Shown: positions 12,421 to 25,219, counted from the stretch's first letter. The stretch: 64,000 bases of DNA from Sialis fuliginosa (GCA_961205875.1 OY540812.1:8866001-8930000); one strand, 5' to 3'. Program-made: numbers and translations. The notes: generated by a model not told the origin, from the letters alone.

Positions 12421-12974
12421 TACAGGTGTCCCACGGTAAGGTGTTGAAACTAATCAACTGTCATATTCAAACGAATGCTGTTATTGAAAAAACAAAAATA
12501 TAGTTGAAAAGAAAAAAATTGTGCAGTTTTTAATAGGTATAAATAAAATGTTTGTAAATTTTATAGATGAAAAATATGCTCAAATTATCGATAATTCTGT
12601 TAAAAATAATTAAAAAAATTATTTTAATGTGGATATATTGTTCAAAAGTAAAGTGACGTAATACATAAATTTAAATAAATAACGAGTTATAACCTTTTTA
12701 GTTTTTAGTGTGATTTCACTCTTTTCTATGTTTTCTATATTTAATATGAAAACCCCTACAAGAATTGACATGCACTTCTCGAGAAGAAGCACTTTTCGAG
12801 AGTAAAAGTCAGATTATTCATTTTGACGCACATATACATATTTGCTTCTACCGCAACCCGAATAAAATTGCAGACTCTCCTTTTTTCTACGCAATTTTTG
12901 TTTTTTTCAATAAATGCATCCATTTGAAATTGACAGCTGATTAGTTTCAACACCTTCCCGTGGGACACCTTGTA
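12421..12974. mobile_element. Mariner-like MITE, copy 2
   Basis: The ends are TACAGGTGTCCCACGG and, inverted, CCGTGGGACACCTTGTA, with TA at both borders. The matching arms include GTGTTGAAACTAATCA and its inverse. It is homologous to 2544-3012, sharing the interior near the right end (ATTCATTTTGACG, TTTGCTTCTACC, AATAAAATTGCAGACTC). It carries about 85 extra bases in the left-middle part relative to copy 1. It has no transposase and moved, if recently, with help from a related element elsewhere. Confidence 0.85.
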
Positions 12975-13126
12975 TATCAAAATTAAAATTCTTCCCAAAA
13001 ATCCTAGTATTCTATCAAAATCTAAAATCCAATTCAAAATAAATATAGTACTTTAAATAATATATTCGATACATAATGTTCCTATATTTACTTGTATAAT
13101 ATCATGTATATCATATTTTATATAGG

Positions 13127-13414
13127 TACAGTCTATAAAAATACTAAAATTCGGAATATCAAATATTTATTGCCACAAAATTTACGTATACAATTTTCAA
13201 TAGATTATATAATAATTTAATTGCACAAATATATATGAGTACTATAAACGAAGAGTAGTTCTTTATCTAGCAAATGAATTTCAAAATATCTGTCTTTGTT
13301 TGATACATGGAGAAATGATTTAAATATTATAATAATCAAATGGGAGGAGCCTACTAAGTTTGTGATAAACAAAAATGAATACAAACTGCAAGACCATTAA
13401 TGCAGACGACTGTA
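13127..13414 (+). mobile_element. MITE, TACAGTC-end family, full-length copy
   Basis: It starts TACAGTCTATAAAAATAC and ends GCAGACGACTGTA, so it has short inverted ends in a TA target and about 288 bases in all. Its right third equals the window-edge copy at 1-91, and nearly its whole length matches 59341-59580 in inverse orientation (ACTCATATATCTTTGTGC against GCACAAATATATATGAGT). Three related copies in one window establish it as a dispersed family. No coding sequence is present. Confidence 0.75.
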
Positions 13415-13839
13415 CATACATATATGTATTGTTACGTACATATTTATACATATAAACAAACTCACATCTGTTCGTCGACTTTAATATTTACAGTAATATA
13501 GTCCTTTTATCCGTACAAAGTAGCTCGTCCTCATTAAAAACAGTACATTAACTATGAATTGTTTAATTAAAATTAATGTAAAATTTATGCAGGACAGTGT
13601 ATCTTTATTTCCTTTATTCCTATGATGTGGACGGACCCAACAAAATTTTGATAATTCTAAATAAAGTTGCTGATAACGTACCACATGTCCATAATTTCAG
13701 ATTATTTACGGTCAGTGCTCTCCTAAATTCAGTACTGTAATACATATTATATAATTCAAGTGATTTTAATCAAAACCTGAGGTATTTTATTCTACGTAAT
13801 AATTATATTTTACTTATATATAATATGAAATACCTACTA

Positions 13840-14139
13840 TAGTCTGTTTCATTTAAGATTGTAGTGGTAGGCGGGGATTAGACAGTACGATTAACACTAA
13901 TTTTTAATGAAATTCGTAAGAAATAAAATTCACCTTTGTATTATAAATATTAGTTTTCTAATTTTTAGAATAACTAATCTGGCAATTTGAATTTAATTGC
14001 ATTTGTTTCCAAAGCAACATGATGTATTTCGTCAATGAAAATTGTGTTATAGTGAATCTGTCTGGTGTTTTGTCCAATCAGGAGCGCGTATTATGCTTCC
14101 TATGTTAGCTACCGCTACAATCTTAAATGAAACACACTA
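13840..14139. mobile_element. MITE with GT(C/G)TGTTTCATTTAAG termini
   Basis: The left end GTCTGTTTCATTTAAGATTG, continuing TAG(T)GGTAG, is inverted at the right end as CTACCGCTACAATC then TTAAATGAAACACAC. Arms of about 30 bases match with two or three differences. TA lies at both borders. The interior is non-coding; the 70-codon frame starting at 14042 crosses the right end and is a shadow. Confidence 0.75.
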
Positions 14140-14639
14140 TTGGTATATTTTTGTTAAATCTCGTTTTATGATTCAAATAAATACACACTTTAATAAGAAT
14201 CTTGGCTTCTGGGTTCTTGTCCATTGCAATGTGCGACGAATTGTTGAACGATAGAACAACTAAATAGCACAGTAGAAGATTTAAAACTTATTTATAAAAT
14301 GATGAATTTCAGGTAGCTTCACGTTCAGTTTTGTCTTCGTAATTACAATTAGATCGAATTATATTGACTATTTTCAGGTCTAGTTGTAAACTTGGTTGTG
14401 TGAAATCATATTAACGACTTTTATAATTTAAAATTGTTACATTTAAAAAAAAAAAACCTTATCATCTTTTTAATTATAGCTCTCACCAGATTAGCTCATT
14501 AACAACGCTGCAATAATTAAATTCAATCATCATCTCCGAATGAAACCTACAACACCTCTTTCATAATTAAAATTATCGATTCGATTCGATTCATCCAACA
14601 AAACTGTATATACGAAATAATAAAAAGAAACCCTGCTGC
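14140..14639. other. AT-rich non-coding stretch
   Basis: No gene or repeat pair is seen. A short CGATTCGATTCGATTC simple repeat lies near 14577. Confidence 0.45.
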
Positions 14640-14860
14640 AGCAACGTTTGTATAAATATCACGGTGCAGTTTCTCGCGCAGGGGCCCATAAATTACGTCT
14701 CGCTGATCCCCAAATCCCCGGCGATCGCCAAATAGATTCACGCATTTAAATAAAACCCGTATAAATATTAAATCATAATTGAAAGTATTATACGCGTATC
14801 GGGTGCCGCCGTTTTGACTCAGATTTCTCTATGTGTTTGTTTGTACGAGTATTTATACGC
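14640..14860. promoter_or_regulatory. GC-rich island, candidate conserved non-coding element
   Basis: It contains CTCGCGCAGGGGCCCATAAA, CCCCGGCGATCGCCAAATAG, several ATAAA/TTTAAA words next to CGTATAAAT, and GGGTGCCGCCG. Hox-type (TTTATGG or its complement) and homeodomain-like words are frequent. It is not an exon, because stops occur in every frame. Enhancer function is inference. Confidence 0.3.
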
Positions 14861-17055
14861 GTGCGGATGTGGGAAAGATGGGAAGTGTTATATTTTATGT
14901 TTGGAATTATTTTTGAATCTATTTTTTATAAATGTTTCTCTCGGAGAATAAAAATATAATGTACGTTCAGTGCGTAAATTTAGTTTTATAATATTATTTC
15001 TTCGCAGTGAAAGCTTAAAAAACACCGCCTTTTAAAATATTTTCTATCTAAAAAATATACTTTCTACATATATACGAAAATTCAAATATAAAATATATTT
15101 TTTATAATAAATTAAAATTCAATAGAAAAACATAATAAATATATAAAAATACATCGGCCTAAATACATGTTTTGTTTAATAACAGAAAAATTAAATTAAA
15201 CGGTTTTTTTTTTGCTATTTTCGCTCGTGAATCAATCTGTCACGTAAATAAAAAAAGGAATAAATATCGCAAATCGAATTTTTTTTTCTTGATTTAAAAT
15301 AATCATTTAAAATCATAATTTTTTTTTTAATTTAAATATTTTTTATAGAGGTAATAATTTGTAACATAAATTCGTTTTAATCATTTATTTTTATTTTTGC
15401 GTATATTGTATGATATTTTAGAAAAGGAAAATTCGAAAATGAATTTTTTTATCTTCGGAATGTAACTCACGTACGCTCATCTAGTAAAGCATATTTCATT
15501 ATTCATTTTCATATACGAAACACAAATTAAATTAAATTTATTTGTATACCAACCTATGTACTAAAATATAATCTGTATACTAGTTATTTGGAATTAATTG
15601 ATATAACTTAATTTTGATATAAAACAGAAGTAATTTATCATATTAAACATTAATCTTCTACCCAACACATAAATATATTGGTCATAATTACTATCTCGTT
15701 GGTTTTAGTAAACATCGTTCTACCTTAAAATAGCAAACGTCATTTCTATCAAATTGCCTTCTAAAAGCTTATCTAATCCAGGATATGTATTTCCGTGTCG
15801 CAAATCTATCTGGATTAACTTCCGGTAAGTTCTTCGAACCAGAAATAATCACTGACCTCAAAAATATAACTGGATCACTACGGCACACGTGAAGTTTCAG
15901 CGTTCGGATGATTCATTGCACTGTTTGTAACTATAACTTGTTGAAGATGTAGGCATGTAAATCATATACTTCATAAGTTATTTGAATTGAATTTTATTTA
16001 AAATCTTACATTAGTAATAATTTGGGTGTCGGTTTTTTAAATAAATATTAATCGTTTTTTTTATACTTTTCAATGTTTCTGTTTAATTGTGAATATGAAT
16101 TAAATAGAAATGATACAAATAGATAGTAATTTAAAAAAATAAGGCAAGTCTAAAATAAACAATTATATTTATTTTTTACCATTTACTTAAATTGTTAATA
16201 AGAGATTAATTATTTTTAAATAAATATACAAAATTGATTACATATAGCCAAAAAAAAAACAAGTTTTTGAATTATCAAATTTAATATATAGTTTTCTATT
16301 TTATACAACTACTAGGTTAAACGAAAAATACATATAGACACAACATCTACATATGTACAATGTACATTATACATTACGGCAGCATCTCTCTCTATCACGC
16401 CATGATTATTTTATTGTTGATTTGACACTGTATGATAATGAAAATTCCACAAAAATTGGTTCAGTAATAATTCACTAGTTTTTCGTGCGTATTTAATATC
16501 ACTGCTTAATCCCTTGGTAAAGTAACGTGATAATATACATATATTTTAAATTAATTCTAGGTTCTTGAGATTTTTAACAGTGAAAGTTTCTTTGTTCAGG
16601 AGTTTTCAGACTGAAAACTGCGGTTGTCCATGAAAAGTAAGTTTACATGTATTCTTTATTAGTATGATAATCATATTGTTTCAATGTCTCAGCATAATAT
16701 ATGAATATATGAAAATATTTTTGAAGTGAAACTTCTTTAGCGAGACTAGTGAATTGGAATGACCTCGACAGATTTTAAAAATGAAACGCTAAGAAAAATG
16801 TACATATGCGTGAATATAAGAGAAAGATGGATGAATAGGGCATGCGTACATGTGATTTTACGTCGGTTATGCGTGAAATAGAGATTATTAATTTAATAAT
16901 CGTTTACTTTATTTATTAAACAAAATAAGTTTCACTACAATCGTCCGCTTATTTGACTGAGCCACACATTACTTTTTAAAACTTTTTTTTTTGCATTATC
17001 AGAAAAGTACTTACTCGCATCTAGATATACATATATATTTTCTGATTATATAGAT
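14861..17055. other. AT-rich non-coding stretch
   Basis: No gene is seen. A small perfect palindrome AGTTTTCAGACTGAAAACT lies near 16600. Long poly-A and poly-T tracts occur throughout. Nothing else is recognised. Confidence 0.5.
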
Positions 17056-17059
17056 GTAG

Positions 17060-17250
17060 GACATTTTCAGGAAAGTCGTGGCCCTGGCCAGCTGGCCGTC
17101 TAATCCCCTATATTCTCGTACATTATCGAGATTATATGTAGATATCCGTTTATAATGATTGAACGGTACTGCGTATTGATCGATGCAATGACTGTAGGGC
17201 ACTGTGTCCCGGACGTAGGGGTGAAGACTTTAGGGGCTGTTCAATTTTAT
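17060..17250. promoter_or_regulatory. GC-rich island with OTX/Bicoid-like site and 12-bp palindrome
   Basis: GGCCAGCTGGCC (17086-17097) is a perfect palindrome containing an E-box-like CAGCTG. Next to it, CTAATCCCC (from 17100) matches the K50 homeodomain (Otx, Bicoid, Pitx) consensus TAATCC. ATCGATGCAATGAC and GTGTCCCGGACGTAGGGGTG follow. This dense, complex sequence in A/T-rich DNA suggests an enhancer. It is not coding. Confidence 0.35.
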
Positions 17251-19718
17251 GTTGCGTTCACATAGACAAGTGACATATAATCGAATACAATACGTGGGTA
17301 ATAACAATGTGTATGCGACATACATAACACACATCCATACATATTCATATGATTCGAAATCGTATCGAATTTCTGAAAATATTTTCGACATTAAAAAAAA
17401 AAAAAATGATACTGAAGGTAGAATGTATTTTAATGATTACTACTTCCAACGTGTTGAAGTGTTAACATTCTATTTAATATGTATGTTTTTATTATATAAT
17501 TGCATTTATTAACACTTCGTTAATTGATATATCTTTAAAAAAAATTTTAAATGGTTGTTTTTTTTAATGATATTAACTTTGACATATTAAATTTCATTTT
17601 GACGTTTGCATAAATTTAGATTTACGTAGATTAAAATTGTCACAAAATTAAAAATATCAGAAAAAATAATCACGTGCGTTTTAAGAAAAATTTCAAACTA
17701 ATATTTTTTAATAAAATTGTATAAAAATTAAATGGTTAACCAATTCCAGGCAATTTATCTAAACACTATTGGTTTTTATTTAAATTGTTCAATAATTAAC
17801 TAACTTTGGTGAATTTAGCACGAGGAAGCACTGTGCATTTACTTAGCAGAAGTTTTTTTTAGTATCTATCAAATTAAACTTTATAGCAAACTCATTATAA
17901 AGGTAATAAGATGAACACCTGTATTCTACTTTGTACAAAACCATTAACAAATTCGTATAATGTATTAAACCGAGTAAACATATTTATCTCTTTACTCTTT
18001 TTTTGTTCATCTGTTCAAAAGCAGTTGTTAATTATAAAATAACACACATCATTTAACATATAATAAAATTTAAAAATAATATTCCGAGTGGTAAATTTCA
18101 ATAAATCAACATGTCGTCGTCTTTATTACATTACTCACTACATGTGTCCTAGGTCCGGAGTTTGTTTCGGGTAGTTTAACATGAGTTCAATTAATTTATC
18201 TTAAATGATTTATGTACAACTCAACCTTCAATTGTAAAAGTTAATAAAATTGCAATTTTTAATAATAATATATTTTTTAAAAGTCGTATTAAAATTACGA
18301 AAATTACGTTAATTTCATATACCCACAAAAAATTTCGTATACTTAAAAAGAATTAAAAATTTTACTATCGTCAAAAAATTGCATATTGAAATTATATCAA
18401 TTCTGAGAACATTCTCTGGCCATAACAATTTTTTTTCCAAAACTGATTGATGACTTTTGTAGATCAAACGTTGGACGAACATTTTTGACTTTGACACAGT
18501 TATTTGCGATCAAAACAAAAACCACACTTTCAACATTGAACGTAAAAAAAATCCAAGGATATATTTGACAAGCTGAAAGTTTTATCAGAGATATAAAACT
18601 AAAGCAAATTTAAGATAAAAATCTTATCTACAAATACCATTCGTTAGATTTAGTCAAAAAAAATTACGATGACCCGTGGAGCTCTCAAATTTGTGTAAAA
18701 TTTCTATTTTATTTTTACTCTTACGATTATAAAAAAATTCAGCGAACCTTTTTAATTATCAAATTCGTAAATATGTATAAAAAAACATTATCTGGTAAAG
18801 AGTTCAAGACCTAAGCTTAACTGAAAAATGAGATATTCTATATAAATAAACTTAGCATTACATAAACCACTTTTTTAGAAGTACTGGTTTAAACACGTGT
18901 TGAAAATACAAGAATGCAAAGTAATTATACTGTCTATTTCGTGGATGATTTAATTTGATGGAAGAAGTCAATTAATTAAACTGGATGTACTAATGCTTGT
19001 TTCGATTCTCTTAGGCATAAAGAACAAAAAAGGATTCTGAGAATAAAACAAAAGAGCTTCCATTGTAAGTATATATTTTATCAAAATAAAGTTTAAGGGA
19101 TACATGTAAAAGAATATATATATTCTTTCGTAACTTTCCAATAAATATTCAATCGATATGCATACGTAAAATAAATATCTACCTATATCAAGTTTATTTA
19201 ATATGTATTTATATACATATATTTTATTTGCGTATTATTTAGATATCCTTAGTCAAACAAGACAGGTAACATAATGTCAACTCTAGAGAGAGAATATCAT
19301 GTAGGTTTCAGTAAATGGGTCAAGTAAACTTTGGGCTGAATAATGTAAAATAAATATTTGACAAATACAGGTGAGTGAACCATAACCGTCAGAAAACACT
19401 CGAGAAGACTCGCTTTCCTCAAACTCTCACTTTTGTAAGTAATCGGGATGTCGTTTTGTATTTCATAAGGCAAAATTATCACATTGATAATGGATGAATA
19501 ATATTTATACGTGGTAATTTTCTCTAAGTACTTATACTTTGCAAAATAACATAGATTTTAAAATTGTTGGCCTAATTTATCGTAAGTTGGAGCGACCAAC
19601 TTTATTTATTTGTATTGAAAATTAAACTATTTTCATCGATTTAAAATATATATATACATTATACGTATCTAAAACAATTATAAATATTTATAAAAATATT
19701 TTTGAAATCGTCTTTTTG
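17251..19718. other. AT-rich non-coding stretch
   Basis: No gene or transposon end is recognised over about 2.4 kb. The 87-codon frame at 17249 has a biased (N/Y/I-rich) translation and no domain. Confidence 0.5.
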
Positions 19719-19977
19719 ATAGCTTTAATTTGATACCCATCATCAGGGGTTTTGATTTAAAAAAATGTTTTCATCTATAACAAATATCAGTCTCACGGCT
19801 GTTTTAATTTAGCTTATGACGCATGGACAATCAAGATGAATTTAATGATACCTCATTTGTTGAAATCGGTCAAGTAGTTAAGACTCTACGAGGAAACAAA
19901 TGAATTCATATACATACAATACATGCATAGACTGCCAAAATCATAACCCTCTTTTAGGTCCACGAAGTCGGTTAATA
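19719..19977 (+). mobile_element. Worn LINE-type 3' tail
   Basis: The segment 'gaaatcggtcaagtagtt' is followed by a cATACATACA-type stretch, 'agactgccaaaatcataaccctc' and 'cgaagtcggttaat'. This resembles the 3' untranslated tails of LINEs and their SINE partners in moth and butterfly genomes, before an A/T-rich end. No reverse transcriptase sequence is seen. It touches the MITE at 19978, so one probably inserted beside or into the other. Confidence 0.4.
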
Positions 19978-20230
19978 ATAATATAAAGAATTTGCTTGAA
20001 TGCAAAAGCAAATTAGCTTCCAGCCAACGCTATCTGCTAGGTATTAAATATAAATGACAACACACTCACAAATGTAGCGAATGAAATCGTACATTTGATA
20101 ACCTTGACCCATGCGCGATAAGTACAATCAGCTGTGCTGCCAATATTTAGCATTTCATAACAATTTGACACCTAGCAGATACTGGAAGCTAATTTGTATT
20201 TGCACTCAAGAAATTCTTTATAATACCGGG
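19978..20230. mobile_element. MITE, CGGTATTATAAAGAA family, copy 1
   Basis: The right end TTCTTTATAATACCGGG is the inverse of the left end ATATAAAGAATTTGC, and arms of about 45 bases match (CAAATTAGCTTCCAG against CTGGAAGCTAATTTG). The interior has CCTTGACCCATGCGCGATAAG. Related copies are at 45759-46053 and 52233-52484, which share the ends, the AGATAGC/GCTATCTG words and an 'accttaacgcttgcgcgttaag'-like core. It is non-coding. Confidence 0.75.
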
Positions 20231-21300
20231 TAGTAGTCGATTAAAAATAGTTATTTTAGTAATAGTTCAAAAAAATATGTGTGAACAGTGTACACTAATA
20301 TAAATGAAACAGAAAAACAATACAATATTTAAAATTTGAAAAATTTATATTTTTCATATAATATATACATATAACGTATACAGAATATTTAATACAACGC
20401 TCTGAAATGTGATATTTATACTCCAGTTTGACAGCTTAATGTAAACTTTCATTCAAAAAGTAACAAAAAAGTAATTTCAAAACTTGTCATGATACAATAT
20501 AAATTATGTAATGAAACTATGGACGCCGTTGAAAATTTGTTGATATAACTTTTTTTATGTGTCAATACTGAATCATAAAATATGAGGGAAAGTTGATCGT
20601 AAAATGTTAAATGAAAAAAGAAATAAATGAACAAGTTCATATTGACTAAATATCTTCCGAAATACAATTTCCTTTTTTATAAAAAATTCAAAACACATAT
20701 ATTATTTAAACACAATTTTGGACGGCATTTAGAATGTGAAATGTAATTTCAAAAGTAAAGTTAACTGATAAGAAAAAATTAAAAACTATAGTTACAATAT
20801 ATTTTTTTCATTTTAAACTTCCGTATTATTTAAACAAAGTTTTTTTAATATTTAAAAAATGAAATCATAAAAGTATATTTAGAATTATGATTGTAATCTT
20901 CAAATCATGCCCGTAACAGATATAATTAGAAAATCAACACAGAAGTGTCAAAAACAATTTACGCTTATACCAGGTTCTTACTTTTAGAAGATTCATGAAA
21001 ATTGAAACAAGTTATAAAATAATTTTCTGTCTTTTCAAACAAAACAGAAATCATCAAGTTAAATAATTTTTCTAAAATATGAGTGAATTTTAAAGATAAG
21101 GAGTTTAAAATCAAGTAAATTTATTAGAATCAAAATGAGAAAAACCATTTGTAGGAAATATAAATGCTCTCTTTGTACGAAAGTCTCGATAATGCCCATT
21201 ATTCATGCTTTCATCAGACGTCAAAAGAAGGGAAATTGAATTAAAATTTTGAAAGGGAAATGATATTTTCATATAAATAACTGAAACGGAAAAAGACTTA
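20231..21300. other. AT-rich non-coding stretch
   Basis: Nothing recognised. The 72-codon minus-strand frame at 20449 has a low-complexity hydrophobic translation. Confidence 0.5.
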
Positions 21301-21309
21301 TATACTCGG

Positions 21310-21450
21310 GCATAATGAAATTATTTCTATTGTAATCGCGGAGTCATTTCGAGTGTCCTGGGTGTGCGACCCAGGATAGTCTGCTATCTATTAACGGCGC
21401 GGCGTACAGTATATTCTAGTTAATCCGTCTCATTTTCCAGACTTTAAACG
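21310..21450. promoter_or_regulatory. GC-rich island with an 8-bp-arm hairpin
   Basis: TCCTGGGT, then five bases (GTGCG), then ACCCAGGA form a perfect inverted repeat at 21356-21376. AGTCATTTCGAG lies upstream; ATTAACGGCGCGGCGTACAG and TTAATCCGTCTC (a TAATCC site) lie downstream. The hairpin could be a protein-binding palindrome. A regulatory island is inferred. Confidence 0.35.
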
Positions 21451-22130
21451 GATGGAATCATATAAAACTGTAATAATTTTTAGCATCAATGTATTAGATT
21501 ATTTTCTAAAGTACAATAATTATAAAGTTTATTAACCTATATAGAAGGATTGCCGTTTAATATGTATGGCAATTTTATTTAACAGAAAAAGTAATGTCAA
21601 CTTGTACAAAAATTAATGTTACTGAACTGTTTAAAACCAGATTTGACATAATGGTAGTAAACAGTAGACTAATAAACCCAAAGGGTTGCTATTTTTTCCA
21701 ATCCGGTGAATGAGGTATTAAATTAAAAATTCAAGGAATTAAAAAAAAATTGTAAAAATATTTTGTTCTGTGTGATGAAAATCTGAAAAAATAGGGAATG
21801 TGTATAATGATGCCGAAATCAAAAGAAAATTACAGCGCACATCGCACGTACCAACATTTTTTTAAATAATTCAAAATTATTGTAAAAATAATATATGTAT
21901 AATAAATTTATAAGCTAGCTGTTTTCTTATAGACGAACTAGTGGTTCTTAAATTTGCTATATTTAAATTTGACAATTTTTGAAAATGCTTCTTTTTCTAA
22001 TAGATATTAAATTATGTATAATATTTTTTCAACAATAAACAATTTTAGATAATTATCCATTCCACAAATCAATATAATCCATCACAAACAATACACGTCT
22101 AAAAATAATCTCATACAAGTAAACAGGAAT
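21451..22130. other. AT-rich non-coding stretch
   Basis: No feature is recognised. Confidence 0.5.
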
Positions 22131-22134
22131 ACCT

Positions 22135-22385
22135 AACTTTATGACACCTGCCATGCATCAGGTACGACTACACGTCCTCCCTATAATACCTCGCTCATTT
22201 AACGTTAATCTGTATGAATATTGAATAGAGATATGTATGTGAATATGCGTCGCGCTTTCCAAATAGCTCATTACCATTCATCTGAAATTATACGATTAAA
22301 CATTCACATAGAAAACTCTATACTTGTAGTTGTACATAAATGCATGCGCGGTTTAACGACTATAATGCACCCAGTTACTGAATGA
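22135..22385. promoter_or_regulatory. Complex island, candidate enhancer
   Basis: It contains GACACCTGCCATGCATCAGG (with an E-box CACCTG), ACGTCCTCCCTATAATACC, GAATATGCGTCGCGC and GCTCATTACCATTCATCTG, with several ATTA cores. It is more complex than its flanks and not coding. No repeat copy exists in the window. Confidence 0.3.
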
Positions 22386-22627
22386 AAATAAATATATAGT
22401 ATGTATATATATTTTTTCATTTGAATCTATATAAATTTGGTTTTTAATAGATTATGAGCCCTTTATTTTAATAAAGAGGCAGGTCTCTTTTTTGTTATTG
22501 CGAGTTGTTTTAAGAATTTGTGCTTTATATCAAGTTTTATCTAGTGTTATCATTAACTTCTTTTTTTAAATGATCATTCCCCATTTAAAAAAAAAAAACG
22601 GTTCATATGTATATTAAATTTATTCAG

Positions 22628-22691
22628 CCATTGTTTTAATGTCTCCGACAACTCCTGAAAGTTTGTCGGTATGTTTACGGGACACCCTGTA
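22628..22691 (-). mobile_element. Broken end of a mariner-like MITE
   Basis: This is about 64 bases matching the right end of 42966-43707 (TTTTAATGTCTCCGACA, CTCCTGAAAGTTTGTCGGT, ACGGGACA-CCTGTA). No partner end is found upstream, so it is a truncated copy. Confidence 0.65.
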
Positions 22692-22955
22692 TATGTATAT
22701 ACTTCTCAATTTAGAATAAAGTTAACATATCAATAGTCATCGTTATACATATATTATTAATATTGTATTAAATACTACATATTACCTATACCATTAATTA
22801 GCGTCTACAATTTTTAAGAGCGACTATTTCTGCACTTTTATTTAAGCTTTACAATAATAAAAAGCTATAAGTATGAAAATAATATTTAAAATTAAAACCA
22901 AAACACCTTATTCTTATTCATAAAATAATTTAGCAAGTAGCTGTAAGTACCTACA

Positions 22956-23293
22956 TACAGTGTGTTCCAGAAATCTCGAAACGGTCAAATATCTCAAAGA
23001 GGCTAGATTTTCTAGTAAACATATTTACTTAATTACATAAGTTCCAGGGTTTAAGGTAAACTTTTTTTAAACGAAAACTTGTGTTTTTAATTGCGGAATC
23101 TCATTTTCATAAAAAAACTTGTTACTTTTGCTTGAAACTTTCATTCGACTTTAATTTTTTATGAAGAGATTTTTGATTGGAAAAAAAGTTCACGACTCCG
23201 AAATAAGAGATACAGTTTTAGAGAAAATTTTTCAAACAAAACAAACTTTGTTTGAGATATTTACCCGTTTCCAAACTTTTGGGACATACTGTA
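22956..23293. mobile_element. Mariner-like MITE with TACAGTGTGTTCC ends
   Basis: Left TACAGTGTGTTCCAGAAA matches inverted right TTTGGGACATACTGTA. The arms share CTCGAAACGG(T) and AAATATCTCAAA. TA lies at both borders; the length is 338 bases. Its first bases match the scheme of the other TACAG...GTCC elements in the window, but the interior is different. The 92-codon plus-strand frame from 23161 runs out of the element and is not taken as a gene. Confidence 0.75.
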
Positions 23294-23934
23294 CATGTAC
23301 ATTATTAGTAATATATCATTTGGAAAATACATATGTATATATAGACAAATTGTTAGTACGTTTAATGTGGTCTAAGGGTGATGTCTTTATGTTCAAGAAA
23401 TATGAGAAGGTATTTGAGTTGAAGATGGTTGAAACATAATATTATAATTAGTTTCAAATTATGTACTGTAGGTACATATGTATATCTATTAACAAGTGTA
23501 GCTTGCTAATTAATACGGTACAATATACATAGCAAAACATATATCTCCAAATTGGTATGTTTTCAAATCATCTCCCATGATTCCTATTCGAGAACACAAG
23601 TTATAACATGCTTCATTAGCTATCTTGTGTATTAATCAGTATCTTAGTTAAGTATAGAACATATATAAATATATATTGCACTTATGTATTGTACAAATGT
23701 ATGTATATCACTTATAGAAATTTACAATTTATAAATGTACTTCGGTGAAAACAATTGAGTCATAAATCATATTACAAAGTTTAAATGTTTTTTAATCTTA
23801 CATTAGAATTTATATAGATATTTATATTATCATTGTTATAATTCACATGGAGAGAAGATAAATTATGGTTTCAGTGGCATTTGTAAATATATGATTAATT
23901 AACAATAGAAATTAAATATTTAAAATTGAAATAA
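23294..23934. other. AT-rich non-coding stretch
   Basis: No feature is recognised. Confidence 0.45.
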
Positions 23935-24160
23935 ACATAGCCATAAAATAATTAAGCAAAGCTTTAGTCACTCGTCTGTAATTCAATTTATATGATCAAT
24001 TAATGGTTTAATGAAATGAATAATCAATCGGTTTTATTAGTTACTAATTAAAGCTATGTAATTATTTATCATTTGATTAATTATATATATAATTTGACCA
24101 TATTATATGTCATTATAAATTAATAATTACATTTAATTAATATTTTAATTAATAAATAAT
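23935..24160. promoter_or_regulatory. Dense cluster of homeodomain-type TAAT sites
   Basis: Within about 220 bases there are many ATTA/TAAT cores and several TGAT-plus-TTAAT words (ATGATCAATTAATGG, AATAATCAATCGG, TGATTAATTATAT, ACTAATTAAAG). These fit paired, Hox/Exd- or LIM-type homeodomain sites. Because the window is so A/T-rich, such words are common by chance, so this is only suggestive. Confidence 0.25.
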
Positions 24161-24775
24161 TTCTACATTTATTTTTAGACACGGAACTAATATTTAACAT
24201 TAATCTGATTAAATCTTTTGCTACTGATTTTCAAAATAATTCCAAATAAAACCATTGTCAATAATAACATTATTACATATTTTATGTAGTTAAGTAATTT
24301 ATTTAAAGTTTCAACAATTTTGATATGTGAGCTAAATCAAATTAATTAAACTATCAAAATGTATTTATTGCAATTACAAAATTTTAAGCAGATATGTTTT
24401 GTTTCAAATCAACATTTTGTATCGTATGTATTTTCCCCTATTGCATTGAAAAAAATTTCAAATATTCTGATATGGAACTTATCTGTCACGAGAACGGCCG
24501 TTGTACAAAACCGTCAGGACATGACTGATCACTGAATTGGTAAATACCTCCACCCCACAGTCAAACCCTTTAGGTCATAGACCAGTAAATTCATATATAC
24601 GGGTTATATAGCAATATAAATAATTATCAGAAAAACAGTACCTAATTAGATATTTTCTATTGTTGTGATTTACCTTCTACATATAAATTATTTTTAATTA
24701 AATATTCTCACTGATGGAAAATATTATTCAATTTCATTTCAATTTTTATTTTTGATTGAATTTTTCATTAATATC
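24161..24775. other. AT-rich stretch, small complex patch at 24480-24600
   Basis: No gene is seen. The patch GTCACGAGAACGGCCGTTG... is GC-richer than its flanks and includes the palindromic word AACGGCCGTT. Function is unknown. Confidence 0.4.
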
Positions 24776-24783
24776 CTATAATC

Positions 24784-25211
24784 CAGCGATTCTCAACCTG
24801 TGGGGGCGCCCCCCTAGGGGGGCAAGATAAAACTAAATGGGGGGTGCGAGCATATCGATAAAAAATGAGAAAAGATATTATTAAAAAATGTATTTAATTT
24901 ACTGAAAGAAACGCTATAAAATACATTCTGACATAATAAAAATAAAATACGCGTTTATATTTACACTGATATTATTAATATACATATTTATAAATAGGAT
25001 TGTATCAGTACTGCACAATGTATTTAATAAATAACTGATCAATATTAAATCAAAAATAAGATTAATAATAATTATTAGTGATTCCCTTGGGTCTGTCTTG
25101 CAGATAAAAGTTTTTCTAAAGAAGGTTAAATAAAATTATTGTATGAGGGGGGGGGGGTAAGAATTGTGATTGAAAATTGGGTCGCAAATACTAAAAGGTT
25201 GAGAAACGCTG
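24784..25211. mobile_element. hAT-type MITE with 8-bp target duplication
   Basis: The ends are CAGCGATTCTCAACCT and inverted AAGGTTGAGAAACGCTG. CTATAATC flanks both sides (24776-24783 and 25212-25219), the 8-base target duplication of hAT transposons. The interior has a C/G-run hairpin (GGGGGCGCCCCCC at about 24803), a G run near 25147 and GGGTCGCAAA before the right end, as in many hAT MITEs with these termini. No transposase frame exists. The perfect duplication argues for a fairly recent insertion. Confidence 0.92.
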
Positions 25212-25219
25212 CTATAATC

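Noticed and set aside
23161-23439. 92-codon plus-strand frame
   Set aside because: It starts inside a MITE arm and runs out through its border, so it cannot be an old gene.
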